A DNA stretch of 64,000 nt from Marsupella aquatica (lineage: Eukaryota; Marchantiophyta): contig OZ316894.1 in the NCBI GenBank assembly GCA_973895155.1, forward strand, positions 9,424,001 through 9,488,000, in the 5' to 3' direction. Positions within the stretch are counted from its first letter, which is position 1. Each line of letters begins with the position of its first letter. A program made the translations under genes and the position numbers. A model generated the notes under the pieces. It saw nothing but the letters and a program-made list of their open reading frames with translations. It ran no database searches and was not told the DNA's origin. This document shows, in pieces, positions 46,381 through 58,497 of the stretch.

Positions 46381-49300
46381 ATCTATCCACAAGAGCTTTT
46401 GTGAAAACTGAAATGTGACCACATTCAGGATCTGCCTGTCAGGGAATTTGATTCCACTGCTCTTCAATGGTGGGGATTAAAATCTGACTCTGCTTGGATC
46501 CCACAATGCAGGCTGAATGATTTCATATGGGGCAAGAATATGAGAGCGGATAAATTTCATACTCAATTTACTACTCGGCATTGCTGGAGAATAGACCCCT
46601 TGGTTAAGACCACTACCCTCAAATATTGTTGTTGCTTTGGTCCGAAAGATTATAAAGGATGGAAACTGAGTAATGTCATGCCTGAGAAGTTGAAATCAGA
46701 CCAAGGAGGTGTCTTCTTGAAGAGAAAAACTATAACAGGAATGTATGTACATCGTGGCTGCCGGTGCTCCTTTACTTCCATGAAATTTGAGGACCGGCCA
46801 GAGGCCCTATTGATCAAATGGATCCGAAGACAGCATTTGGACAGGCAGAATGCATTTTGCCATGGGCTGCAAGACAAGACAGCATTTGCAACCAATGCAC
46901 ACATTGTCTCGCAAATTTCGCTAAAGCTGCGTACAAAGATTGAAAGATACTTGACAATTGTCAATGCCCACTTTGACAAAATCGTCAATCGATGGCGGAA
47001 AGACCACCCGGACAAGGATGCAGATTATGTTATGTCCAGAGACGTGCAGCTCACCCCGAGAGATGTTCAAACAGTACGGGATTCCCGGGGGGATTCCATG
47101 CGCCCACGTCAACCGAACTATTGTTCGGATGAAACACATGCTATTAAATTGTGGGCTCCACAAAATGAGGACCAACTGGTATTATATCAAGAGCAGATTC
47201 AATGCTCCAACCAGCCATTCATACTGACATGGTCATCTCCATGGCATAAAAAAACAATTATGGCAACACTTGGTATGAGGGGCCCGTTGCATTTGATGCA
47301 ACATTTGGCACCAAGTGTGGTGTAAGCTTTCCTGAATTCCCCCATTGACTCTCGCCACATTTTTGCATGAATGTCTTATTGAAACTAACTCCAACACTAT
47401 TCACTTGTCTGCATTGTGGTCGGGATTGTGGTGCAGTTCTCGTTCTACACTATTGTTGTCTTTGATAAATTCCAGAATGCAATTCCCGTGGCCTTTGCTC
47501 TATTGCAAAGGTACACAATTGTACAAGTTTTAACCAGGTCTTGACCGCCTTGAAGGATTGTGTGAATGCAAAGAGGGTTGAAGTGAATTTGCATGATCTG
47601 TGGACGCCCAACTGTGGATCATCGACATAGCTCAGGAGGAGCAAGCAAGCAATCAGGTATATAAGTCCACTGTGGAATGTGAACTATGATAGTAATCATT
47701 TTGAGTCTAACTTCTGTCTACATTGTTCTTCTACTCAACGGCAATTGGTACCTCATTATCCACATGTTCTATGCCCAGCCAGGTGTTCCCAAATGTACAT
47801 ACCACTTTTTGTACCTGGCATGTTCGAAGAGCCTGGACAAAGAACATCATTTCCAAGGTCTTCTGCCCATTTGCTAAGGCACACATAAATGCAGAATTGG
47901 GCGCCATTATGTATTCTAATGGTAATGGTGAGTCCTGTTCATGTAATTTATAAGTGAAGTATGTGTTCCCTGCTGCTGTTACCATGAAATTGAATGCAGG
48001 GTCCAATCCAAATCTATAATGATGCTAATAAATACATAACTTTTGCATAGTTCTTACGGAAGAGGCTCAATCGTTTATGGACCGATGGATATAGACTCAA
48101 CCTGCATTTGTTGCATATTACAAATGTGAGTGGCATTGGAAGGTTTGTAGCTGGGCTGTGAAGTTACGGGCATACTTTCATGCAAATCAAAATAAGAACG
48201 GGGGAATCGAACGATGGCATCACACTCTTAAGATGGAGTTGAAGGCTGGCAGGTACAACATCACTGGAAGGTCAATTCCTTGGTTACTAGGCTGTTTGAA
48301 AGTCCTGGAGAACCACTACTAGTTTATTGCAGCCGAGAAGTTCCAGGGTCCTATTCGGAACAAAACTATTGAACAGCTTGTGTACACGTCTTTGAACATG
48401 GCAAAGGCCACTCCAAATGCACCCGTTGTGCCCTTTGACTATGGTCAATCAAAATGTGCATCTGTTCACAGCACGTCAATGCACAACAGTGCCATGAAGG
48501 AATATATTGTAACAGATTGGGACAAGGACACATGCTCCTATATGTGTGGCTTCTCACTCTAGAGAAATGCTTGCAAACACCAGGTACCAATACACTATTC
48601 CCATATGTCAGCTATTATATGTTTGTTTATTCGCGCTGGCCACACGTCATTTGGACCGCGTTTGTGAATGATACTGAATGAATTGCCTGCCATGGCCAGA
48701 TAAAAGTCTTATCGCTGACACAGAAGATGACTGAGCTAGAGGTGCTTCATCAGCTAGGAACAAAGCTTGGGTCCTTCTGTGGTGGGGTTGAAAGGCATCT
48801 GAGTCAGCTGCATGGAGACGACAATGCTACGCACCTCGCTGCGCACCCACTACAGGTGGCCAATGTCACTCTGGTGTATGCAGATGAGGATGTGTGGGAG
48901 GCACCACATGAAGATACAGTCCCAATAATGCAGGACTCACCACCCTTGGAACATTATGAAGCAGTTGTAAAAAAGTGCTACGAGTGTATCTCATACCATC
49001 CAACCCTTACAAAGCAAGGTTACTGGAGTTGATGCATTGGATGGAGTCCTTGCTCACAAGAGAAGCCAAGCAAAACATCTATCGGTTACAAGGAGAACCC
49101 AGGCAAGAGGCCCTCACTCCCGCTGAAGGAACTGACAAAACCACAGTCAGGAAACGAGGTTGGGTCAATAAATTAATGGGGGCAAAGGACCGACGCAAGC
49201 GGCAGGGGCAGAAAGCACACCTCACCAGCACAAAGGAGAATCTGCCACCATTTCCGGAAGGGGACCTGCGAAATTCTATATGTGGTGTGAATGCGCCTGA

Positions 49301-49470
49301 GAAGCTGCAAATCAAAAGAAAAGAGAAACCTGCATCTTTCCTAGCTAAATTTGAGAAGGAAGCCATTGATGCGCTAGGTGACATGTGTTCAGCTATCTCA
49401 GATCAGCAACAATTGGAGCTTATTGGAAAAGAGGGTGTGAAATGTAAATCGCTGGGGGGAGCCTAGGAAG
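46380..49470 (+). mobile_element. Degenerate Mutator-like (MULE) transposase
   Basis: Successive broken plus-strand frames read as one MULE-type transposase. An N-terminal Cys/His region (YVHRGCRCSFTSMKF...) comes first. After a frameshift near 47,270 there is AFDATFGTK with the first DDE aspartate. Then come VVFDKFQNAIPVAFALLQRY, LTALKDCVNAKRVEVNLHDL and, near 47,815, WHVRRAWTKNI. Around 48,530-48,580 a C...CKH pattern could be the SWIM finger. A Lys-rich C-terminal frame runs to 49,466. Stops and at least five frameshifts show it is inactive. The longest open pieces are 46,540-47,325 and 48,975-49,466. Terminal inverted repeats were not found. It lies just before a dispersed repeat at 49,562. 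Confidence 0.75.
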
Positions 49471-49561
49471 GGGAGACGACCCCCAAAAAATAGAGCCACG
49501 TCACAGTTTCCAAAGTACTCACACAGGTATCGCAGGATTTGCTAGTAAAGCATGGTTTTTC

Positions 49562-50090
49562 ATATCCAAGGAATTCAAAAGAGCCAAAAAAAAGGCCCCC
49601 ACAACAGTCCCCCACAACAGAAAACTCATTAATACCAAAAAGCCCTATTGAGAGGCAAACTGAAAAGCCTAAGTAAGTCTACAGCTCTAGGGTACACCAC
49701 AAAGGAGGGTTGCAAAGATCAATGGGAGCAGGAGGACAAATAACACAAGAATCCTTGGCAGAGCTGATGTGGGGATACACAAGGGGTCGACTAAGCGAGG
49801 TGTGTGAGAAGGGTGCACAGGAGACTGGGTCCCAAAGGCAGTGAGAACAACCCAATAAAGGGAAAAGGGAGGGGGAAAAGCCTACTATTTTTCTACTCCA
49901 TAGTTATAGCTATTTTCATATTCATATTAATCTTGTGCCTGAAAATTCATAGCCAAATAACCTATAACGAGACAGACCTTACATACAAGCAGATCTGGTG
50001 TTTTGCAAAGCTTTTCTGCCGCTGGTCAGTTTGCTCTTAAACCACCACTAGCCATTAAAAAAAACCTCCTGAAAATGTGAAGCAAAATAG
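49562..50090. repeat. Dispersed repeat, copy 2
   Basis: Longer partner of 39,155-39,597, with an extra segment of about 70 bases near 49,773-49,842 (containing aaggggtcgactaagcgagg). It ends with the taaaccaccactagccat motif and aaaatgtgaagcaaaata. The near-identity suggests a recently active non-autonomous family. Confidence 0.85.
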
Positions 50091-50786
50091 TGGTTCCTTT
50101 GAGAAGTCTTTGATCGCATAGTGCCCAGCCCTTGTGCAATCCACTTCCACAACTTGAATTGAAGCTTCATTAAGTTTCGGATGAATTATCAAACTGAGTA
50201 AAATGCGTTACAATGAGAATGTGCTGTAAATAAGGATGCTTCGTAAACTACAGACACCTGAAGAAAATTGATTGGTTTGTTCGAACGCTTCAATCAAATG
50301 AAGATCTCTGTTCAAAGACCTAGACAAATGTAGAATCGTTTGCTCGAACAATCCGCAACTGAAAAGAAAATCTCTCATAGGCCCACCCAGAATCAACAGC
50401 AATCTATCACGGCGATGCCATGGCGAAGATCACATAGGCGGCGTTCGTTTTTTAAAACGATCATTGCCGTTTCATAAAGAAAGCCATATAAAGAGTGGGG
50501 CAACTTGCAACTTTGGGGCTTGTTGTGTTTGTGTGGAGCAGTCACTTGATAATAGTGAAGCGACCACCCAGGAAGGGCAACTGGCACAAATGGAGGATAG
50601 ACTTTCCTTCCCAAAGAAAGTGTGCTCCATCAACTACTGTAGTTATCGCCGTCTGTGATAAAACAAAGCTTGTCCTTCATTTTGACTCGCTCTACATAAA
50701 CCTCCCTCATGTCAAACTACCGGACAAGCAAATTGAACAAAATCCTACTGTTTCTTCACAGGAAAAGAGCGATGGTGGCCAAACTT
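50091..50786. other. 3' flank of SAE1
   Basis: Contains the SAE1 3' untranslated region on the minus strand. Open frames at 50,393-50,815 on both strands have no recognisable domain. Confidence 0.4.
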
Positions 50787-53700
50787 TCAGATCAAATCAA
50801 TTGTCTGCGGCGTAGGCACGTGTTCGACAAATTTGCTTACAGGAGGGGCCAATTGAGGAGGAATATCCTCAATTATTCCCTTCCCGTCTGATGTGTCAAA
50901 GAAGAAGTAATTTCTCAACGGTTCTCCTTTGCATGACGAAGCTTTGATGATTTCCTGCATACACCAACATGCAAATAGTTACCAACTATAGCGCGCCTGT
51001 AAAATGTCTTGTTCACTCTGAATCGTTTGCACAAACAGCTTTCTCAGATGCATCAAAAAGCAACGACGATAAAAGAAAAGGGAATTTGTCAGTTCCACGC
51101 TATAAGATTGTTAGGACATGAATTATATTCAGAGATTTGCTACATCATCCTGCATAAAGTACATAATAGCTATGGAACTTTGGACTATTGCAACATTTCT
51201 CAAGTGATGTTCAGCAGAGGGATGCGATTTAAAAAACTCACATGAAAGTCAGTCAAGAAGAGAGCTACGCTACAAATAAGTAATAGATGGGAGCCAAGTT
51301 TGGAGCAGATTTGACCAGTTTGTGCAGACTATAGGGCAAACTTTTCCAGCAACGGGAAAAACCCACTAAGGAGACAGAAAGTATTTTGCAGTCTTCGCAT
51401 CAAGTACCAGCAGCAGGAGGAACGCCTAGAAAGTACAGCTTATTTTGGTTTCAAGAGCAATTTATGACCTCGATGTATGTATCCACGAAAATCTAAGAGA
51501 TTGTTAAATACCTGCCCCAAGATACCTCCCATGATGGCAGAGACTGGAGGAAATTCGGACATGCCAGCATCAGCTATTTTTTGCAACAGTTTCTCAATTG
51601 GCTTCGATAATGACGACCCCTGGGATACAAATGGCCAGTGTTGATTAGCATGTGGCCATACTTCATTACTCCCACCCAAAAAACAATTGTTGGCTCATAC
51701 GTTTCAGTCAACTACGATTATGTCAATAATGTAACAAACGAACTACCTCTATCATGACGAAAAATAGTATCGAAATGAATCAGAAAGCGGGTTGTGACCC
51801 AGAAAGGGCAGGTAAGTGCCAATGCCGATAGAACGTACCTGAGATTGAAGATATTCTCTGGCAAAATCTAACAAAATTGGCAACTCTTCAGATAAAATTG
51901 TCCCTGGTTGCCGCCTCTCCGTTAACTCAAACTGGTCAATAACTGTTGATCATAGTATAATCGTCAAGTTTTGGGAGGAATCCACACGGTTGACAAGGCA
52001 ATACGGCTTTCGAGACTTACGCGCATTCCATACTTCAATTCCTTGTTGCAGAAGCACAACATTCAATGTGATGCGCATATGCTAGGCCAGATATAGCAAC
52101 GTTCATCTGAGTTCATAGGCACAATGTGAGCACAGTCCATACCAAACAAACATCAATGTCAATTTCGGTCAGGTACTTACTTCTGGTGGCAGAAAGCAGA
52201 TTTGACGTCCTTCTTGGCAAGGAACCTAATTGGACAGACAATGCCTCCTGCGTGTCATGCAAGAAAGAGAACAATGACGTAAGGAGTCTCGAAGACATCA
52301 CAAAATGGACATTTGAATTTCTTGTATTTGACCGAAAGGCTCATAGCAGGGACCAAACAAGCAGCAGAAGCGACCCTTGGGGATGTCAGTAGACCAACGG
52401 AAAACAAAAGGGAGGTTTCACAAGTTCACCTGCAAGCTCGGAAACTTCTTTGTATCTTCAGTAGCTTCTGCACCTGCTTTTTTCTGTGGAAGAAAACCCG
52501 CGGCAATAAGGACCCTACATTGACGACAGAGAAAGGGCATTTTCTTCGACAACTTTGACTAGACACGGTAGAAATTCACTATCAAAGAGATCACCTTCGA
52601 GGTGTATGTGATAGTCTGGAGGTCCACAAAAAAGCTCCCGCAAGAATACCTACAGTCAACTGCGTAAAAAGCCACTTTTTGAGGCCTTGAGCGGCACACT
52701 GCATTCACATGCTTCTGCAATGGACATGGACGGTTGTTAGTAGAAAAACTTCGAAGGACACCTCTACATGTTGAGCTAGTGGCTATGCATTGAAAACCTG
52801 ACAAACAACAACCTTCTTGTAATGGAAGATTTCTGACTTTTTCAAGCACGTAACTGATCAAACGTGACATCGACGGGAGCTTTTTGCTTTAACTTAAATT
52901 ATTACTCAAAGACTATGAACCCTAAACTCTCGATAAATGGGTTGCAAAGTTAGCATCAGTCAAATGTTCACATGGCAGCATTTAACCGCAACCCTACACT
53001 TCACAATAGAAGACACTAATCCGACAAATACCCAAGAATTATATCGGATGATTGAATAGGGAAAGATCAAAGACATCACCTTAACGCTTAAAGATGCCTT
53101 ATTCAAAATGACGACATCAAAATCATCAAAAAACTCCTCCGGTTTGAGACGTATTTGTCCTGAAAGGACAATATTTTTCAGCATGGAACAATGACAGAAA
53201 CCTAAAAGCACAACTATGACTTGATTTCCCAAATCGATGTGAGTATGTTCTCATGAAGCGGCATAGAAATATCCAACGAGTTTAGAGCTCGACATTTGCA
53301 TTACCGTGATTTGGTCCAGCAACATCCTGAACTGACAGATTGCTACAGTTTAAATTATGCTGACATCAAAGAGGTCTCTGATACCTTTCTGGATGCCGAC
53401 ATTGACCATAGGGTTGTATTCTCTTAAAGACGTCGCGCAGACTGTGGAAATTGAATTCCGATCACTACCAATGTCCTCAGGATAAACCAAAAAGTTCGTA
53501 GACGCTGCTTCTGCAGTGACTAATCTATCGTCAAGCAGAGTCAAGCTCCCAATTCCCGCCAAAACTATGTTTTTGCATGTCTGCGGAAGATAGGAAAGGG
53601 TAAGAACGAAATTGAAATAGGCTGCACGGTCAAAAACATTTAATAAGCTGTTGTGGTAACTAGAGATACTACGTGTTGGGAAAGAAAGAAAGTAACGAAC

Positions 53701-54338
53701 ACGAGGTTTGGCATCGTCAACAAATGCAGTGCAGAACGTAGATTTTCGATTACTAAAAGAACAACTGCCTGTACATACCTCAGCAATCACCCCACTCATT
53801 CCAACGACCAGAACACGAGCTTTACTCAACCTGCTCAAAATCACACAACTCAAAATCAACTAAGTCCAAACAGCGCATAGTTCCATAAGCTCGTCTTCAA
53901 CCCAGTTGAAAGTTCTTTCTTTCAACTATTTCAAATTGGGAATTGACTGGAGGAAACCGATGTCACAAAACCCTATGACGTTATCCCCAGAGAACGGGAA
54001 GCTCAAATGCGTCTCAGACCAATGGGACAACGAGAACACGATCACCGAAATGTGGAAGACAAACCAGACCTTCTCTGGGCCTCAACACCCCACACTCGAA
54101 TTTGACGGTCATATATTGCAGCCTCCTGCTCTGTGAGAACCGCAACCCCTCCAGCCTTCTCCGCCGGCGAATCGGACTCCGACTCCCTCGTCCGTTTCCT
54201 GCTCACCCCATCATCCGAGTGGTTTCCTGTTCCGTTCACTTCTACAACCTCCTCCGCCTCCCTCTCTCGTTTCCTGCTCCCGTCGCCCCCATCATTGGCA
54301 GCTGCAGCCGCTGCTGCAGCGTTCTCTGTATCCGCCAT
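50787..54338 (-). CDS. SAE1: SUMO-activating enzyme subunit 1
   Basis: Ten coding exons join in frame with GT-AG borders to 1,218 bases (405 aa): 54338-54070, 53830-53779, 53580-53385, 53159-53080, 52714-52595, 52483-52430, 52247-52181, 51942-51839, 51619-51512, 50954-50787. SAE1 pairs with SAE2 to form the nuclear E1 that adenylates SUMO; it lacks the catalytic Cys, which SAE2 supplies. Diagnostic stretches are LTEQEAAIYDRQIRVWG (residues 68-84, with the Arg that reaches the E1 active site), KARVLVVGMSG, KNIVLAGIGSLTLLDDRLVT, EFFDDFDVVIL, FYAVDCRYSCG and AIMGGILGQEIIKA. The first 65 residues are a low-complexity Ala/acidic/RKRER extension not in Arabidopsis SAE1 (about 320 aa). A 27-base in-phase candidate exon at 53,331-53,305 was left out because the family alignment runs through without it. 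Confidence 0.9.
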
Positions 54339-54899
54339 GTTCGCTCCCTTCGCCGACCTCTGCTCCTCTACAATACCGTAATCAATTGCCCACGAAACAC
54401 GAGCGAGGTGGACATTCCAAGCAACCGAAGGAAACACAGTTTACGACATCAAAAGCAACACCATTTCGTTCGAGGAATGTTTCTTTCTTCCGGAGTATTA
54501 TTTCGAGGGCGTCATCATTCTTCAGCTGGGACCGTTGACGCGACCAACACAGATTGGGGACAGTGTGAGTGTATCGATGCCCGATCGAAATGTCCGATTT
54601 CTTGGTGCTTTCCCACAATTTTGTACACTGGACCGATTTGCAGGAGTTGGACCCTCTCAAGTGCAAGGGCGGTCATTAGTGTGGGTACCCTTTATTTGAC
54701 CACAATAAATCTTCCATAGTTAGAATTAGCATAAAAAGGGGGTCTCAAATCTCTTAGTTCTGCTTTGGGTTGCTGTCAAGGGAGTTTTCTCGGAAAAAAA
54801 GTGGCCTACACAAGAATGCTTCTCCACACACTCCTGACCAGACCAAAACTGCTACTTTTGGACAGTTGTTGTTCTGGGAATTTCAAGGTTTGAGACACC

Positions 54900-55076
54900 T
54901 GCCTAGAGAGGTATGACTTTGTGGTAGCTCACTTGAATGAGTAGAGACTGATAAGTCTTGGGTTCAACTATTGTGGGCTGGCTCTTCCTTATTATTGTGG
55001 CTTACTCTTCCCTTTCTGTGGGGTTTCACAGATTTCCCTTAAAATAAAATAAAAAATAAAATAAAATAAAAAATAA
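54900..55076 (+). mobile_element. tRNA-derived SINE with target-site duplication
   Basis: The 177-base element is flanked by a 15-base direct repeat, aaggtttgagacacc (54,885-54,899 and 55,077-55,091). Its head has an A-box-like tggtagctcacttgaatgag and a B-box-like gggttcaacta. It ends in an A-rich (aaaat)n tail at 55,037-55,076. Head, tail and target-site duplication together are diagnostic of a SINE. It lies about 560 bases upstream of the SAE1 start codon. Confidence 0.9.
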
Positions 55077-55319
55077 AAGGTTTGAGACACCCTAATAGAT
55101 GTGAGGACTTTCAAACTCCTACCCGAGTTCAACTGTTTCCAGAGACTCCTCATGTGTTGTGTTGTTCACCTTACCCCCAGTTCCTATTTTCCACCTGCAC
55201 CCCCTGCACCCCCAACTTCAGTTTCGCCCAGAGAGTCACGGTTTAGAAGCTTCACTCTAGAGTGTAAGCCCTGAAGAGTAGGTTCACATTGCAACCGGGA
55301 TTGTGACTATAAAGTTAGA

Positions 55320-55750
55320 CGAGGTCTTTGGGGCTCTACAACATACCTTTGACCATTTGTGAGGGCACTAGCTTGCTTGCCCCAGCTTTGCTCAGGTTTG
55401 TGTTTGCCTTTGACATGTTGCCTCACCCCAAAACTTGCTGCCTCCCAAAGTCACATTCTCAAGGCTTCACTCTAGACACAGGATCTTCAGAGGGCTGACG
55501 CTGTTGCTTTTAGGGCCTCTTAGCATCTACACCCTCCTATGCAATTTCCGCTATGCTTTATGGTGCTGTTCAGGTGGCTGCTCAGTAAGGCTTTAATTCC
55601 TTTGCCGTTGTGGGGGACTTTTGAGCATTTTGGCTCTTCAGTCGTCCTGGGGTTCTCCTCTTGGTTGGGATCCTGTCGTGCACACAAGGACAACCCCTTG
55701 TGTAATGTTTTTGTATATTTTAATATCAAGTGCCTTGTGACACAATGCAC
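55320..55750 (+). mobile_element. LINE 3'-end fragment, copy 4
   Basis: The sequences gaggtctttggggctctaca and accatttgtgag, then gcttttagggcctcttagca and cctcctatgcaatttcc, follow the order of the 30,235-30,470 part of the better copy (VFGALHPSFDRF, GLRAASRIPLLDSPMQF). It is heavily decayed. A long minus-strand open frame over it (55,520-56,047) is an antisense shadow. Confidence 0.6.
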
Positions 55751-55969
55751 ATTGAACCCAAGACAATTTGGACCAAAAACCCATTGCGCGAGAGGCACTG
55801 ACAGGAATTGAACTTGAGACCAGTTTATCACAAGCAAGTGAGCTGAGGACAAGGCAAAGGACAGGTGGTTTGAATCTTCTATACCTGTTACTTTGTGCAG
55901 CCAACCTTTTGGGAAGGGGAAATGTCTTATTTTACTAAATAGCTCATGTCCAGAGACCAGACCAGAAGC

Positions 55970-56000
55970 TTGGACCACCTCAAAGCTTGAGGTGGTCCAA
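55970..56000. repeat. 31-base palindrome
   Basis: The arms ttggaccacctcaa and ttgaggtggtccaa are exact reverse complements separated by agc. Confidence 0.95.
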
Positions 56001-57610
56001 TTTATTCTGCAAAAGCTCTTGCCACCTAAGCAAACAATGGACCCCACTCTGTGTTTTTTTGTAGCTATCTTTGCAATTAACTTTGGAGACTTGCTTCTTG
56101 ACCTTATCGGCTGACGTTTTGGCTATGGGTAATGTTGGTGAGTGGTGGTCAAATTATACCCTTTTCAAGTCAAGTTCATTTTGGGCTAGTTGGGTCCTTG
56201 TGGATTGACAGGTTATTGTTTGCATTGTAAGGTATCAAAGCTTCTTGAACTCTTGATGAATTCCATCAATTGCATTCCGATTTATTGTGCCACTTCTTGA
56301 CTCTAAAGCTTCTCTACCCAAGTTAAATGGTGCTCTCCTCATATAAATTATATTATTATATATCAAACCTTGCATCTACCTTGCTTATTACCGGTAATCA
56401 ACACTAGCCTCAATTCCTGAGCTTTGATCATAAGTAGATGCTGAGTACTATCTGCCTGTCTCCAGTTCCACCACCAACCATATATAGTTGTGCCCCCAGG
56501 GTCACTGAGGGCTTCACCTTAGACTGTAGGCTCTTATTCTAGCTTTTGATAGCCCTTAATTAAATGGATGTAGTGAGGAAACGTTGGGATCACTAGGAAA
56601 CACAGGCAAGATCATCAAAATATTGCAGCAAGGGGAATTTTTCTTCCAGCTTGCACCAGTAGGCCTATGGACTTATTCTTTGTACAGGTCACTTTATGTA
56701 TATTGCAAGTTTTGCAATCAGGCTCATCATAGGAATCCCCACTAAAATTTGACTTGGTAGGCTAAGCCATGTACATCTTAGCTAATAATTGCACACCTAT
56801 TAGAGATCATTGTTGGCATTTGATGGCCAGAAAGCATGGAAAAAGACTCCCAAGTCAAAAATTAACAGAGTTGGCGGCAATATCCTTCCAATTACTTATT
56901 GAAACCCAACACTCATCATAGCTGATGTCAGATGCTTCCAATTGCTTTCAAGATTGAAATGAACATGGCAGGTTTCTATGGCATAAATCATTTTCAGAAA
57001 AAGATCATCTAATCCTAGAGTACACTAGATCAAGTAAAATGTCAACTAATTATTGGGAAATTCTATTTTCAAAACGATACAATGATTAGCATAGAGGGTT
57101 CTATCAATTATTCATAAGGCAGAGTTGCATTCGTTATTTATTACAAGAAATTTGCCATAAGGGAAAAACTTGATGGAAAAAGGGTCTTCCATGCATTTAG
57201 TAACAGGGTTCCTACCAAAAGAAAGGAAGCCTTTCTGCACCCTTGTGATATACTCCCGTGAAAGCATGAGCAAAGCTGAAGGTGATCTTTTAGACGAATG
57301 GGAATTGCCATTGTGGACCATTTCCTAGCACGAATTGTGTTTTGATGTCCAAATAATAAACATCTGTAGGTCAGGTAATGGGAGGGAGAAAGAAACAATC
57401 AATAGGTGAATCGTGAAAAGTCACTTCAAATGTACAACGAATTGTGGAAAATTGAATGAATTCATGTGTACAGTGAATTGTGAAAAAATAATCTTGCTAG
57501 TCCTCTAAAGAAACTTTGGTGATATTTGAAAGTGCTACAATATTTATGAGAGATCAAAAGAGAGATTCAATTTTGGGAAAGGTTAACTTGTACGTGTTGT
57601 TCTTCTCAAA
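56001..57610. other. Intergenic, nothing recognised
   Basis: AT-rich. Overlapping minus-strand open frames at 57,112-57,398 have no domain. This includes the 3' side of the OB-fold-like gene. Confidence 0.4.
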
Positions 57611-58497
57611 TTAATCTCCTTTTTGAATCTCTGTCAATGCCAGAGCCAATTGCTCAATGGCTCTTGTGTTCTGTTGAGATGCTGCAACCAACGACTCCAA
57701 AGATGTTCGAAGGTGCACCAAAGCTGCAGAGGAAGCTTCCTTTTGCACGACTGGTGCTACAATTTCCCTTTCGATTGCGAGAGAAGAGACCTCGCTTTCC
57801 ACTTCATGATTTCTTTGCTGTGCCACTGGCGTGCTGCTGGCCTTTAAAATTCCAACAGGTCGCCCTTGGTCAACACTGGTGGTACGTGGATAGGCTGGCA
57901 ATGTTAGAGATGCCATCCTGGGCAAATCCATCGTTTCACCGAATGTTGTTTGAGGGGGCTTCAGAACATAGCTTTTCTCTGTGGGTAAGAGAAATTGCAC
58001 CTTGAATTGTCTGAAACCCAGTTCGTCAACAACACTTAGAATGTTGAACCTCCACTCACGCCCTTGTAAGCCCTGGAAAACTTCTTCCTTCTGAGTGGTG
58101 GTCATCGCATCAAACTCCTCGGGTGGGACAGCAAGTAAGTGCACCGCAGGGGCCCATATGAGGGCCTCAAGCTCACCGCTTTTGTCCACCAATCTTATGG
58201 AGAACCTATAGCACATGATTCCGTCTTCAAGAGAAGAACATTTCCCATCATGCCTGTACCCGTGATTCAAGCATTCATCCGGAAAAGTGTCATACATGCT
58301 CACCTTCTTCCTGCACAACCAATTCTGGCTCGATGAAGGTCCATACACAGCCTTCGAACATCCTATGTACGTGTACGACCCTCCTGTGCTGTATATACTT
58401 CCCACAGAAGCGCATACCCACTCGTCCAATTGCCCACTACACAATTGGGCCACCTTTTTGTGTAAGACGCCAAGGTTGACGCCGCCCATCTGGGCCA
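57611..58497 (-). CDS. Terminal exon, possible OB-fold/zinc ssDNA-binding protein
   Basis: A single open stretch of about 295 codons on the minus strand starts after an AG acceptor (58,498-58,499) in phase with the frame and ends at a TAA. Visible features are a Cys cluster, with a Cys in TYIGC, NWLCRKKV and ECLNHGYRHDGKC. This is followed by CYRFSIRLVDKSGELEALIW, a beta-rich OB-fold-like strand set, then GREWRFNIL and FRQFKVQFLLP. A helical tail with coiled-coil character ends SQQNTRAIEQLALALTEIQ. The zinc-knuckle-in-OB layout recalls the C-terminal domain of replication protein A large subunits, including Helitron-borne copies, or a POT1-type telomere protein. I cannot choose between them. 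Upstream exons probably lie between 58,600 and 59,650, where the minus strand has LIFWRYLRNRPWVIEMNFLN-type frames, but I could not join them. Confidence 0.5.

Noticed and set aside
52021-52081. Candidate extra SAE1 exon with a good donor
   Set aside because: Including it breaks the frame. Joining exon 52,247-52,181 directly to 51,942-51,839 is in phase and gives the expected family sequence (SATRIIDQFELTERRQPG).
53305-53331. 27-base candidate SAE1 microexon
   Set aside because: In phase and flanked by AG/GT, but the family alignment runs through without it. Left out of the model, not excluded.
54102-54719. 205-codon plus-strand frame
   Set aside because: Overlaps SAE1 exon 1 antisense and has no domain.
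55520-56047. 175-codon minus-strand frame
   Set aside because: Antisense of a LINE fragment and a palindrome; no recognisable protein features.
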